The translations under genes were made by a program, and so were the position numbers. Shown one piece after another: positions 30,786 to 38,701 of a stretch of DNA of 39,120 bases (position 1 is its first letter; each line of letters starts with the position of its first letter). The notes below the pieces were generated by a model that worked only from the letters and a program-made list of their open reading frames with translations, made no database searches and was not told the DNA's origin. This DNA is from a bacterium (lineage in GTDB: Bacteria > Patescibacteriota > Microgenomatia > UBA12405 > BS750m-G30), in contig JAGGVZ010000046.1 of assembly GCA_021157735.1 (NCBI GenBank), forward strand, positions 1 to 39,120, in the 5' to 3' direction.

Positions 30786-31887
30786 AATGGATCTTGGCAA
30801 GACTTTTAATGTAATGGTTGATGATTTTATCTGCTTCGTTTTTCCAGGAATAGTTTCTTTCTACCCATTGTCTAGCCTTAACCAACTTCTTTTTTGGAAT
30901 TGAACGCGAGAAAAGTCGAGTTATTAGTTGGGGATATTTATCTAAATTATCCTCTATGATTAGATGATTTCTAATTGTTTCCTTCAACCCCTCGATTGCT
31001 AAACCAGTAGCAATAGTTGGTATTCCTGCTGACAAATAAACGAGTATTTTTAGGCGAGTTCCTGATCCTGATGTAAGCGGAGCAAGAGCTATTCTAGTTT
31101 GTGAGAGTATCGGGTTTATATCGACAACTCCTCCAGTAAATTTAACTTTTTCTCCAAATTTTTTCATTTTCTGAGAGAGATATTTAGGGTAATTGCCTAC
31201 AAAAACAAATTCGGCTTGAGGTAAATTTTTTACAACAGGAGGAATAATTCTTTCTCTGATTATATTTACTGCTTCCTCATTTGGTTTATAAAACATATTT
31301 CCTAAAAATAAAACCAGTTTTTTGTTTGTTCTATTATTTTCGAATTGATAATTTTCTGGAGTAATGCAGCCACGATATAAAACGATTTTTTTCCTATCGA
31401 TTCCTATTTCGACTAAATCCTGCTTGTCTTTTTTTGAGCGGGCTAGAATTAAGTCGCTTTTTTCGCCGGCAATGCGTTCATATTTAATTGCCTTTTCAAT
31501 TTTCTTTTTGCTTCCGCCAAGGCGCGTGATTAATGTGTGATTAACATTGAGTACTTCCCAAACCTTTAAGCACCTTTTTCCTACCAAGTCTGCTTGAAAG
31601 GAAACTGCTTCAGCGCTGTCGAAGTGGCAGACGTTAATCTTATATTTTTCAATTAGATGTTGATAGAGTCTTGAGTTAATATAAAAATCACTTGGCTTAA
31701 TAAAAATTGTAGTAAAAGGTTGTTTTAAATATAACTGGTAATTATCCCAACCACGATAACACCGAAATAGAAAAACATTTGTGTTTTTCTTTTGTGCCAT
31801 TGTTTTAATTAGGCCGAACAATGATTCTGACCCACCTTCTTGAGGAGGAAGAAATGGTCCATCGCGGAAAAAGGCTACTCTAAGCAT
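30757..31887 (-). CDS. Family-4-like (GT-B) glycosyltransferase
   Basis: 376 residues with GT-B layout. N-terminal half: FRDGPFLPPQEGGSES, a GGSE loop typical of GT4 proteins. C-terminal half: KLVLFLGNMFYKPNEEAV, AEFVFVGNYPKYL, KFTGGVVDINPILSQTRIALAPLTSGSGTRLKILVYLSAGIPTIATGLAIEGL, described in pieces: the P-L-x-x-G-x-G-x-R-x-K-x-x-E/V motif and the G-x-P-x-I-A-T-x-x-A-x-E-G end are donor-site features. The sugar and acceptor are unknown. It overlaps the kinase gene by 13 nt and the CYTH remnant by 29 nt, within the accessory cluster. Confidence 0.85.
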   Translation of the reverse strand: MLRVAFFRDGPFLPPQEGGSESLFGLIKTMAQKKNTNVFLFRCYRGWDNYQLYLKQPFTTIFIKPSDFYINSRLYQHLIEKYKINVCHFDSAEAVSFQADLVGKRCLKVWEVLNVNHTLITRLGGSKKKIEKAIKYERIAGEKSDLILARSKKDKQDLVEIGIDRKKIVLYRGCITPENYQFENNRTNKKLVLFLGNMFYKPNEEAVNIIRERIIPPVVKNLPQAEFVFVGNYPKYLSQKMKKFGEKVKFTGGVVDINPILSQTRIALAPLTSGSGTRLKILVYLSAGIPTIATGLAIEGLKETIRNHLIIEDNLDKYPQLITRLFSRSIPKKKLVKARQWVERNYSWKNEADKIINHYIKSLAKIHCGPEEKNRN

Positions 31888-32444
31888 TGAAGCAAAATTA
31901 TCTTTATTACCTTTTTAATTGGCAACTTACTAGAAATACTTATCTTTGGGACTTCCGGCTCCATTAGTGGAAAGATGTTTTCATAAAAGTGCTTCATCTT
32001 TTTGAGACAATAGTTATTGGTCCATGGGCTGCGAGGACTTGGTTTGCGGTTTTTTCTGATGAAACAGAATTTTATTGGGCTACGAAGATAAATATAAAGA
32101 TTAGGTGGAATTAGCTTCTTTCTAAAACTATTTAGATACCATTTTCGAGCAATGGTAAAGGAACTGTGATGCTCGGGGTCATTTCTAACAGCATAATTAA
32201 AAGCTAAAGTTGAGATGTAATTTCTGTCTACAACTACATGTTGATGTTTAGAACACATTTTCCTAGCCAAGGTACACTTGTTTTCATCATTGATAAAATA
32301 AGGGTTTTTAAAATCTTTTTGCTTCTTTATTTCATTTACATCTACTACAATTTGCTCTACTAAACCAAAGGAATATTCCTTTGCCAATAGTTCTGCAATA
32401 GTTGTTTTACCTGCTCCGGGTAATCCTTCCAAAACTATAATCAT
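31875..32444 (-). CDS. P-loop nucleoside/thymidylate kinase-like protein
   Basis: 189 residues. Walker A is GLPGAGKTT (7-15), the LID-like region is basic (FIRKNRKPSPRSPW), and VVVDRNYISTLAF gives the DR-x-x-x-S pattern found in thymidylate and deoxynucleoside kinases. LYIYLRSP is the usual strand before the LID. A phosphate acceptor is not identifiable; nucleotide, nucleoside or a small metabolite are possible. It overlaps the upstream gene by 38 nt and the glycosyltransferase by 13 nt. Confidence 0.72.
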   Translation of the reverse strand: MIIVLEGLPGAGKTTIAELLAKEYSFGLVEQIVVDVNEIKKQKDFKNPYFINDENKCTLARKMCSKHQHVVVDRNYISTLAFNYAVRNDPEHHSSFTIARKWYLNSFRKKLIPPNLYIYLRSPIKFCFIRKNRKPSPRSPWTNNYCLKKMKHFYENIFPLMEPEVPKISISSKLPIKKVIKIILLQCLE

Positions 32445-33489
32445 GTCTTTTGTTAACCTCTCTTAATTTGCTTTTGTCAGCAACAAAATACCACGATTTA
32501 TTTTTGAACAGTTGGTAATTAGTTCGAAAACGGCCCTTGATTAGAAGTTCTTTAATCCAATATGGCATGTGGGAAATAACCTTTTTTCTAATTACTTCCT
32601 TTTTAATAAAAAAGACATCCTTTCCTAATATAAGCTTTTTGTTAAACTCTTGATATTTTTTAAAAGTAAGTTTTCTTAATAATCGTGCTTTTCCTACATA
32701 TTGTTTTTCGTTGAAATTTCCAAATAACTCTTGTAATTTTTTCCTTGCTTCTTTGTTGTATACAGTTATTTCTAAAAAACCATTTCTTTTCAGAAGAGGG
32801 AAAATTGCAAAGAAGAATTCTTCTGGAACAGAAAAAAAATCAATCACATTAGTAGTGATAATAAGATTAAATTTTCCTAGCTTTTCTGGAGAATAATAGC
32901 AAATATCAGCTATTATAATTTTTTTAGGAAGTTTAAATTTTACACCACTAAAGCCGATAAGCCCCACTCCTTTTTTGATTAAGGAAAATTGCCTTTTGTC
33001 TTTTGGACCTCTCGTTATTCCAAGTATTTTGTCGAAAATTTTTACAGAAACTCTATCATCTCTTGTTAAGAGAAATTTTTTGAATTGATTAAGAGCTGCC
33101 AGATATTCTTCTTTTGGGATATCAATCTTTTCTCGTTGATGAGCTCTTTTCCTTTTCCCTATTAAATGGAGAAGAAATGCTTTGCCTACATCTTTTAGGC
33201 TAGCTCCTCGATCTATTAACCAACATGCATATAATTGGGATATTGCAGCTATAGGATTTTTTTCTACGACAACGGTTGAGTAACCTTTAGCAGCAAGATA
33301 ACAAGAATATAATACTCCCCCAACGACTAGAATCTGATTGGATGTTCTTTGTGATAAATCAATTTGTTTGCTTACAGAATCAAGCCAAAATCGACTTTGA
33401 TTTGGCCAAAAGAAGGTTCTTTCTTCTTCGTACTTTTCTGCTTGTTTAACTAAAGATGGTAATACCTGTTGAAGTTTTTTCTCATTCAT
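32407..33489 (-). CDS. Rossmann-fold, possible SAM-dependent methyltransferase (unassigned)
   Basis: 360 residues from ATG at 33489, 8 nt after the HD gene stop; a TTG four codons upstream is less likely. I do not recognise the family. A glycine-rich strand-loop (NQILVVGGVLYSCYLAAKG, about 52-70) is followed by VVVEKNP, as in motif I/II of Rossmann methyltransferases or aminocarboxypropyl transferases. IIIADICYYSP and KFNLIITTNVIDFF could be motifs III/IV. The C-terminal part is basic and Lys-rich. Part of the HD-kinase-glycosyltransferase cluster, with codon use more AT-rich than its neighbours by eye. Confidence 0.55.
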   Translation of the reverse strand: MNEKKLQQVLPSLVKQAEKYEEERTFFWPNQSRFWLDSVSKQIDLSQRTSNQILVVGGVLYSCYLAAKGYSTVVVEKNPIAAISQLYACWLIDRGASLKDVGKAFLLHLIGKRKRAHQREKIDIPKEEYLAALNQFKKFLLTRDDRVSVKIFDKILGITRGPKDKRQFSLIKKGVGLIGFSGVKFKLPKKIIIADICYYSPEKLGKFNLIITTNVIDFFSVPEEFFFAIFPLLKRNGFLEITVYNKEARKKLQELFGNFNEKQYVGKARLLRKLTFKKYQEFNKKLILGKDVFFIKKEVIRKKVISHMPYWIKELLIKGRFRTNYQLFKNKSWYFVADKSKLREVNKRHDYSFGRITRSR

Positions 33490-33497
33490 GTTGAGAA

Positions 33498-34148
33498 TCA
33501 AAGGTCATTTCCTAAATGTTCCTTTTTTAGTTCTCGAAAGAAATTTTTGATTTTCTCAAATCTCTTTCTTGCTACTGATTTACTGGTCTGAAAATAAAGC
33601 TTTCTTAAAAGTTGCTGACGACCTTTCTTTCCTTCTTTTTTCCAATATTCCATTTCTTCCGCTAAGTTTAATTTTGCTAATGCCGCATAAGTAAAGGTAC
33701 GCCAAATTTGTAAATAGCCGAAATTACCTAACTCGTCAGCATCTTTTAATACTTTTGCTTCTAGTAATTTTGGCTCGTTTTCTTTGCTTTCTAAAATAAT
33801 TTGACTACTTTTTTCGATTAATCTTTTATCTTTAACTACTTTGCCAATGATTGATTCCAGTTTTTGAACAGCAATAGAAACATGATCTTTATTAGCTTGA
33901 GATTGATAGTCAATCATTCCCTGTTTGTTAACGGCCTCGATTTTACCAATGTCGTGGAATAAAGCAGCGATAAAAAGAGCGTCAAAGTCAACACTTAGCT
34001 TTTCTTTTTCAGCTATTTTTATTGCAAAAGTAGCTACTTGAACTCCATGAAAAAAACGATACTCCTTTCCCCCTCCTAACTCGAAAGTATTTTTGAAGCT
34101 TTGATAAAGAATATCAATTAATTGCTTCCTTTGCGCTCTGCTTAGCAT
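33498..34148 (-). CDS. HD-domain phosphohydrolase
   Basis: 216 residues. Metal ligands of the HD superfamily are seen in order: His in RFFHGVQVA (about residue 34), HD in ALFHDIGKIE (about 69-70) and Asp in KVLKDADELGNFG (about 138). Helical throughout, with a basic C-terminus. HD proteins hydrolyse phosphate esters, often nucleotides or cyclic nucleotides; the substrate here is unknown. ATG at 34148 overlaps the stop of a 42-codon ORF, and the next gene starts 8 nt after its stop. Confidence 0.82.
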   Translation of the reverse strand: MLSRAQRKQLIDILYQSFKNTFELGGGKEYRFFHGVQVATFAIKIAEKEKLSVDFDALFIAALFHDIGKIEAVNKQGMIDYQSQANKDHVSIAVQKLESIIGKVVKDKRLIEKSSQIILESKENEPKLLEAKVLKDADELGNFGYLQIWRTFTYAALAKLNLAEEMEYWKKEGKKGRQQLLRKLYFQTSKSVARKRFEKIKNFFRELKKEHLGNDL

Positions 34149-34270
34149 TTTATCTTTTCTTGTCGATAGTCTTCGTCAACTTTTCGAGTAAATTTTGCTA
34201 ATTCAGAAGAAGTTTTTCTGCTTGCCAAAATTCCTTGTAGTGAAAGGATGCTTTTTATTGACTCAATCAT
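34142..34270 (-). CDS. 42-residue peptide preceding the HD gene
   Basis: ATG at 34270, TAA at 34142-34144, overlapping the HD gene ATG by 7 nt. The sequence begins MIESIKSILSLQGILASRK and ends ELAKFTRKVDEDYRQEKIKC. The last part matches the CYTH gene tail (ELAEFTRKANEDYR) at both protein and DNA level. It is either a real short leader peptide that couples translation of the HD gene, or a leftover C-terminus of a duplicated gene. No other family match is recognised. It lies in the 144-nt gap after clpB. Confidence 0.45.
   Translation of the reverse strand: MIESIKSILSLQGILASRKTSSELAKFTRKVDEDYRQEKIKC
34164..34204. repeat. 41-bp repeat copy B (tail of the 42-codon ORF)
   Basis: Second copy of the repeat at 30249-30289, with about five mismatches. 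The copies bracket the HD, Rossmann, kinase and glycosyltransferase genes. Confidence 0.75.
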
Positions 34271-34292
34271 TAGTTCTTTTCCATTCGTTACA

Positions 34293-36887
34293 TTAGCCTT
34301 TCTTTTCTAGTTTTAGTTCCCCCTTCTTTACTGTAATTACAACCCTGGCCCCTTCTTTCACTTTTCCTTCTACAATCATCATCGCCAGGGGGTCAAGGAT
34401 TTTGCTTTGGATAAGACGTTTTAAGGGGCGGGCGCCAAAAACCGGATTGTAGCCGTGTTTTGCCAACCACTTCTTAGCTTCTGGAGTAACCTCGATTTTG
34501 ATTCGTTGATCAGCCAGTCTTCGTTCCACCTGCTTAATTTGTAGGTCGACAATTTGCTCAATATGTTTTTCATTAAGAGATTCAAAAAGAACAATTTGGT
34601 CGAGCCGATTAATAAATTCGGGTTTAAAAGAATGGTCAATAATCTCTCTCACTTCCCGTTCCATTTCTTCTTTTGATTTCTTTCCTTCGGCGTACTGGCG
34701 GATTATTTCACTCCCAAGGTTGGAAGTCATAATAATGACGGTGTTTTTGAAGTCTACCGTTCTTCCCTTGCCGTCGGTGAGGCGGCCATCGTCTAAAACT
34801 TGAAGGAGAATGTTAAAAACCTGGGGGTGAGCTTTTTCAATTTCATCTAACAAAATAACTGTATATGGTTTTCGGCGCACTGCTTCAGTTAGTTGTCCTC
34901 CTTCTTCATAACCTACATATCCCGGCGGGGCACCAATTAACCGGGCAACTGAGTGTTGTTCCATATATTCGCTCATATCAATGCGCACCATGGCATTTTC
35001 ATCATTAAAAAGAACTTCTGCCAAAGCTTTGGCTAGTTCTGTCTTCCCTACTCCAGTGGGACCAACAAATAAAAAGGAACCGATTGGTTTTCCTTCTTCT
35101 TTTATTCCCGCTCGGGCCCGACGAATGGCATTGGCCACTTCCTTAACAGCATTTTCTTGATTGACTACTCTCTTGTGAAGTTCATCTTCCAAATGAGCTA
35201 ATTTTTCTGACTCGGCGGCAACGAGACGAGAGACAGGAATTCCGGTCCAACGAGAAACAATTTTGGCAATATCTTCTTCCGTTACCTCTTCTTTAATTAG
35301 CCGTTCTTCCCGGGGAATCTTCTGCCATTTACTTTCCCATTCTTTTAATTCTTTCTCTACTTGGGGTATTTGCCCGTATTTAATTTCTGCCGCTTTATTC
35401 AAATCCAGTTCTCGTTCTGCTTTTTTAAGATTTTCTTGGAGCTGATCTAATTTGGCTTTTAATTCTCTTATTTTGCTAACAATTTCTTTTTGCCTTTCCC
35501 AAGCAGACTTTAAGTCTCTTAATTTCTCCTTTTTCTCGGCGAGTTCTTTTTCTAACTTTTTTCTTCTCTCTTGGACGGTTTTAGCTTTTTCCTTCTTTAA
35601 AGCCTGGAGCTCAATTTCAATCTGAGTAATTTTTCGCTGTAACTCATCCAGTTCTGTGGGCATTGATTCTACTTCTATCTTAAGTGATGAGGCAGCTTCA
35701 TCGATAAGATCTATTGCTTTATCAGGCAGGAGACGATCACGGATATAGCGGTCAGAAAGAACAGCGGCGGCCACAATAGCATCGTCGCTGATTTTGATAC
35801 CATGGTGAATTTCATATTTTTCTTTAAGACCGCGGAGGATAGCAATAGTGTCTTCAACGGTAGGTTCCTCGATATAGACCGGTTGGAACCGCCGTTCCAG
35901 GGCAGCATCTTTTTCGATGTATTTGCGGTATTCCGCTACCGTAGTAGCGCCAATAGCATGAAGTGTCCCCCGAGCTAAAGCTGGCTTGAGCATGTTGGCG
36001 GCATCCACCGCTCCTTCCGCCGCTCCCGCGCCTACTAAAGTGTGCAGTTCATCAATGAAAAGAATATATTTTCCCGCTCCTGCCTCAATTTCTTTTAAAA
36101 CAGCCTTTAATCTTTCCTCAAATTCACCGCGGAACTTGCTTCCTGCCAACAAGGCGGCTAGATCCAAAGCCAGAATCTCTTTATTTTTCAAACTTTCCGG
36201 GACATCGCCAGCAACAATTCGCTGAGCCAGCCCTTCTACAATCGCTGTCTTCCCTACTCCTGGATCACCAACAAGGACAGGGTTATTTTTTGTCCGTCGC
36301 GAGAGAATTTGCATTACCCGCCGAATTTCTTTATCGCGGCCAATCACGGGGTCTAATTTTCCTTCTCGTGCCTGTTGGGTTAAGTTAATCGTGTATTTTT
36401 CCAGAACGTTATATTTCCCCTCTGGATTTTGATCGGTTACCTTTTGTGTTCCCCGGAGTTCGTTTAAAACAGCCTTAACCTTTTCTTTATCTATTCCTAA
36501 TTTTCGGGCAATTTCTTGAGTGGCCGAGTCTTTTTCCAATAGGGCAAGGAAAAGGTGCTCGCGGGAAATAAATTCGTCACCAAAAGACTCCGCTTCTTTT
36601 TGAGCTTGATTTAAAACCGTCCCTAGTTCTTGAGAAATATAAACTTGTCCTAGCTCTCCCCCTACTGTTGGTAAAGATTGAAGTTTTTCTTCCGCCTCTT
36701 TAACTAGCTCTTCAAGACTAATTTCTAGTTTTTTCAAAACTTCCACTACCACTCCCTCAAAATCAACTATCAAGGCGAGGAGAAGATGAAGAGGAAGAAC
36801 TTGGGGGTGGCGGTATTCTTGGGCTAACTCTTGGGCTCTAACCAAAGCTTGTTGAGAATTGTATGTTAGTTTTTCCGGGTTAATCAT
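34293..36887 (-). CDS. clpB: ATP-dependent disaggregase ClpB
   Basis: 864 residues, standard ClpB size. N-terminal Clp-N repeats (1-145; [29 protein letters not shown]). AAA-1 has [15 protein letters not shown], the ILFIDELH Walker B. The middle coiled-coil domain (about 400-520, Glu/Lys rich) distinguishes ClpB from ClpC. AAA-2 has [44 protein letters not shown] and [10 protein letters not shown]. It rescues aggregated proteins with DnaK, which is not in the window. TTGCAA-N17-TATTAT ends 9 nt before the ATG. No CIRCE element (HrcA site) was seen upstream. Confidence 0.97.
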   Translation of the reverse strand: MINPEKLTYNSQQALVRAQELAQEYRHPQVLPLHLLLALIVDFEGVVVEVLKKLEISLEELVKEAEEKLQSLPTVGGELGQVYISQELGTVLNQAQKEAESFGDEFISREHLFLALLEKDSATQEIARKLGIDKEKVKAVLNELRGTQKVTDQNPEGKYNVLEKYTINLTQQAREGKLDPVIGRDKEIRRVMQILSRRTKNNPVLVGDPGVGKTAIVEGLAQRIVAGDVPESLKNKEILALDLAALLAGSKFRGEFEERLKAVLKEIEAGAGKYILFIDELHTLVGAGAAEGAVDAANMLKPALARGTLHAIGATTVAEYRKYIEKDAALERRFQPVYIEEPTVEDTIAILRGLKEKYEIHHGIKISDDAIVAAAVLSDRYIRDRLLPDKAIDLIDEAASSLKIEVESMPTELDELQRKITQIEIELQALKKEKAKTVQERRKKLEKELAEKKEKLRDLKSAWERQKEIVSKIRELKAKLDQLQENLKKAERELDLNKAAEIKYGQIPQVEKELKEWESKWQKIPREERLIKEEVTEEDIAKIVSRWTGIPVSRLVAAESEKLAHLEDELHKRVVNQENAVKEVANAIRRARAGIKEEGKPIGSFLFVGPTGVGKTELAKALAEVLFNDENAMVRIDMSEYMEQHSVARLIGAPPGYVGYEEGGQLTEAVRRKPYTVILLDEIEKAHPQVFNILLQVLDDGRLTDGKGRTVDFKNTVIIMTSNLGSEIIRQYAEGKKSKEEMEREVREIIDHSFKPEFINRLDQIVLFESLNEKHIEQIVDLQIKQVERRLADQRIKIEVTPEAKKWLAKHGYNPVFGARPLKRLIQSKILDPLAMMIVEGKVKEGARVVITVKKGELKLEKKG

Positions 36888-36896
36888 CTTAACTAA

Positions 36897-36925
36897 ATAA
36901 TAGCTATCCTTTTGAATAATTGCAA
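36897..36925 (-). promoter_or_regulatory. clpB promoter
   Basis: Minus strand: TTGCAA (36925 to 36920), 17-nt spacer, TATTAT (36902 to 36897), 9 nt to the ATG. A leader of about 2 nt is predicted. Confidence 0.5.
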
Positions 36926-36936
36926 TATGCTATTCC

Positions 36937-36965
36937 TTGTAAAAAATCTTTGTGGGTTTTAAAAT
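36937..36965 (+). promoter_or_regulatory. Promoter of the anchored unknown protein
   Basis: TTGTAA (36937-36942), 17-nt spacer, TAAAAT (36960-36965), 7 nt to the ATG at 36973. It is divergent from, but not overlapping, the clpB promoter. Confidence 0.5.
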
Positions 36966-36972
36966 AAAAAAG

Positions 36973-37743
36973 ATGAAGGAAAAAAACCTGTTGAAGTGGC
37001 TGTTTCTGGGAATTTTGGTAGTTGTGTTAGGAGGGGTAGTTTTTGTTTTAGGGAGGATTTCGGGGGAAAAGACCCAAAGCAGAAAAGCAGCTTCTTTAGT
37101 TATCCCCGGTTACCAACTCGCTGAAATTGAAGGTGCCCCGGCAGAATATGTTGTCGATTTAAAGAATCAGGGAGAAAAAAGGCAGTTGGTAAGAGTCTAT
37201 ACCGAAAACAAGGAAACAAAGACTTTGCCGGTAATTATTAAGGTTTTTTCTTTAGGAAAAGACGGCTTTAAGGAAGAATTCAAATTCGAAGCAAAATTTC
37301 CTGGAAAAGCCAAGCCTCCTTTTGATGTGGCTAATCAATTAGAGGAAGTAAAAGTAGAAAAGAACTTTTGGGGAGACGGAAGGACAGTGGTATTTTTCTC
37401 TCTTTTTTCAAACTATTACGGCTCAGGAGGAAAAAATTATTTAATTTTTCTTAGCTACAAGGAGGGAAGATATCAGGTGGTTCAGGGTCCAGTCCTCGAT
37501 GAGTTAGCTGACTACCGGTTTACAGGCAAAAACGGGAAAGGAGAAGAACTAGTAGTAGCAAAAGCGGTTTGGAACACTGAAGAGGAAGGTCATTTCTCTC
37601 CTCACCGATACACTCTTGAGCACTGGATTTGGAATGAAAATAGCTATGAAAAAGCAGGTTTAGAAAGGACAACTGAAAATAAATATGACCCCGCTTCTAA
37701 TGTCTTGGACCAAATCATCCAGAAAGAGCCCCACTTGCTTTAG
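36973..37743 (+). CDS. Membrane-anchored extracytoplasmic protein of unknown function
   Basis: 256 residues from ATG at 36973; a GTG seven codons upstream lies inside the promoter. The N-terminus KEKNLLKWLF leads into one membrane helix (about residues 9-29), with no lipobox, then a predicted outside domain. That domain is beta-rich: SLVIPGYQLAEIEG, IIKVFSLGKDGF, VVFFSLFSNYYGSGGKNYLIFLS, PVLDELADYRFTGKNGKGEEL, YTLEHWIWNENSYEKAGLERT. The last parts resemble proteins that record or bind through repeated strand pairs, but no family is recognised. It is monocistronic, as the next gene converges. Confidence 0.6.
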   Translation: MKEKNLLKWLFLGILVVVLGGVVFVLGRISGEKTQSRKAASLVIPGYQLAEIEGAPAEYVVDLKNQGEKRQLVRVYTENKETKTLPVIIKVFSLGKDGFKEEFKFEAKFPGKAKPPFDVANQLEEVKVEKNFWGDGRTVVFFSLFSNYYGSGGKNYLIFLSYKEGRYQVVQGPVLDELADYRFTGKNGKGEELVVAKAVWNTEEEGHFSPHRYTLEHWIWNENSYEKAGLERTTENKYDPASNVLDQIIQKEPHLL

Positions 37744-37827
37744 TCAATTTTTTATTTTGGAAATTTAGCGAGCTAATTATCAAAAAAATTCAAACAAAAA
37801 AGGATTGTGAGATTTTTTGCTTTTGGT

Positions 37828-38655
37828 TTACTGATTGTGAAATAGTAAATTTTGGGAAACTTTTTCTCCTTTTAGGTTAGTGAAATGAAAATTTGGGTAG
37901 AGACTTCTGTAAATTTCGCTCATTCTGCGAAACTCTTTTTTGGGGAAATAGCACCATGGAAGACTTTGTTTTTTTATTCTTAATTTTTTTGATTCATAGG
38001 ATGGTGGAAATCCTGGGAGGTTGGTTATGTCTTGGACTTCTCCCTCTATTAGCCCTTTTTCTATAAGTTCTTTCCACCAAACACCATCTTGCTCTTTTTC
38101 AGAAATTGCGCTTTTTGGAGGTTGGACGGTGTAGACCTTACAGGGAATTTTTTTTAGTCCAAGCATTTTCATGGCCCCTGTTCGGTGCGTGCCATCTCTG
38201 ACGAAATAAACAGGCCCTTGTGGTCCTTGCATTTTTATCACCTCGATAGAAGAAGATCCCATACTCGAAGAATAGAGATTTATTCCAAAAATTCTTGCTA
38301 TTACTTCAGCCTGCTGTTCTAAATTATCTGTTTTAAATGCTTCAATAAGCGCTTGAGATATTTTTTGATGTTTTCCTTTTCTTCCATGATACTCATCTTT
38401 CCAGTTTTTTACAGCAGGAGAAACACTTCCTACAATTAATTTTACTGGCACCCATTCTTCTGTTGATTCTGTTATTTTCCCATAGTCTGGAAGGTGGCAA
38501 AATGGGATTTTCTCTAGTTCCTCTTCCTTTTCCTGCAGCTTTTCAGCTATATCTTTGTTTTCTAATTTAGTCCAAGGTTCTAATTCCTTCCGAAACTCTC
38601 CCAGAGCCTCCTGCATTATTCGTGAAAGAGAACTTTCATATTCTTGTTCGTCCAT
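37828..38655 (-). CDS. ParB/Srx-fold domain protein
   Basis: 275 residues from ATG at 38655, chosen for GGAG 4 nt upstream; ATG at 38673 and a TTG at 38715 are alternatives. An N-terminal helical stretch (1-60, Glu/Lys rich) precedes a ParB-like nuclease domain: VPVKLIVGSVSPAV and VYFVRDGTHRTGAMKMLGLKKIPCKVY (about 155-180), where D-G-x-H-R is the ParB/sulfiredoxin-fold signature that can bind nucleotide. The C-terminal 90 residues are basic and unassigned. No parA is adjacent, so it is not a chromosome-partition ParB by context. It follows the PD-(D/E)XK gene on the same strand. Confidence 0.72.
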   Translation of the reverse strand: MDEQEYESSLSRIMQEALGEFRKELEPWTKLENKDIAEKLQEKEEELEKIPFCHLPDYGKITESTEEWVPVKLIVGSVSPAVKNWKDEYHGRKGKHQKISQALIEAFKTDNLEQQAEVIARIFGINLYSSSMGSSSIEVIKMQGPQGPVYFVRDGTHRTGAMKMLGLKKIPCKVYTVQPPKSAISEKEQDGVWWKELIEKGLIEGEVQDITNLPGFPPSYESKKLRIKKQSLPWCYFPKKEFRRMSEIYRSLYPNFHFTNLKGEKVSQNLLFHNQ

Positions 38656-38701
38656 CTTTCTCCATTTTACCATTCCCAAAAATTCAACGCTTTCTGTATT
38701 T

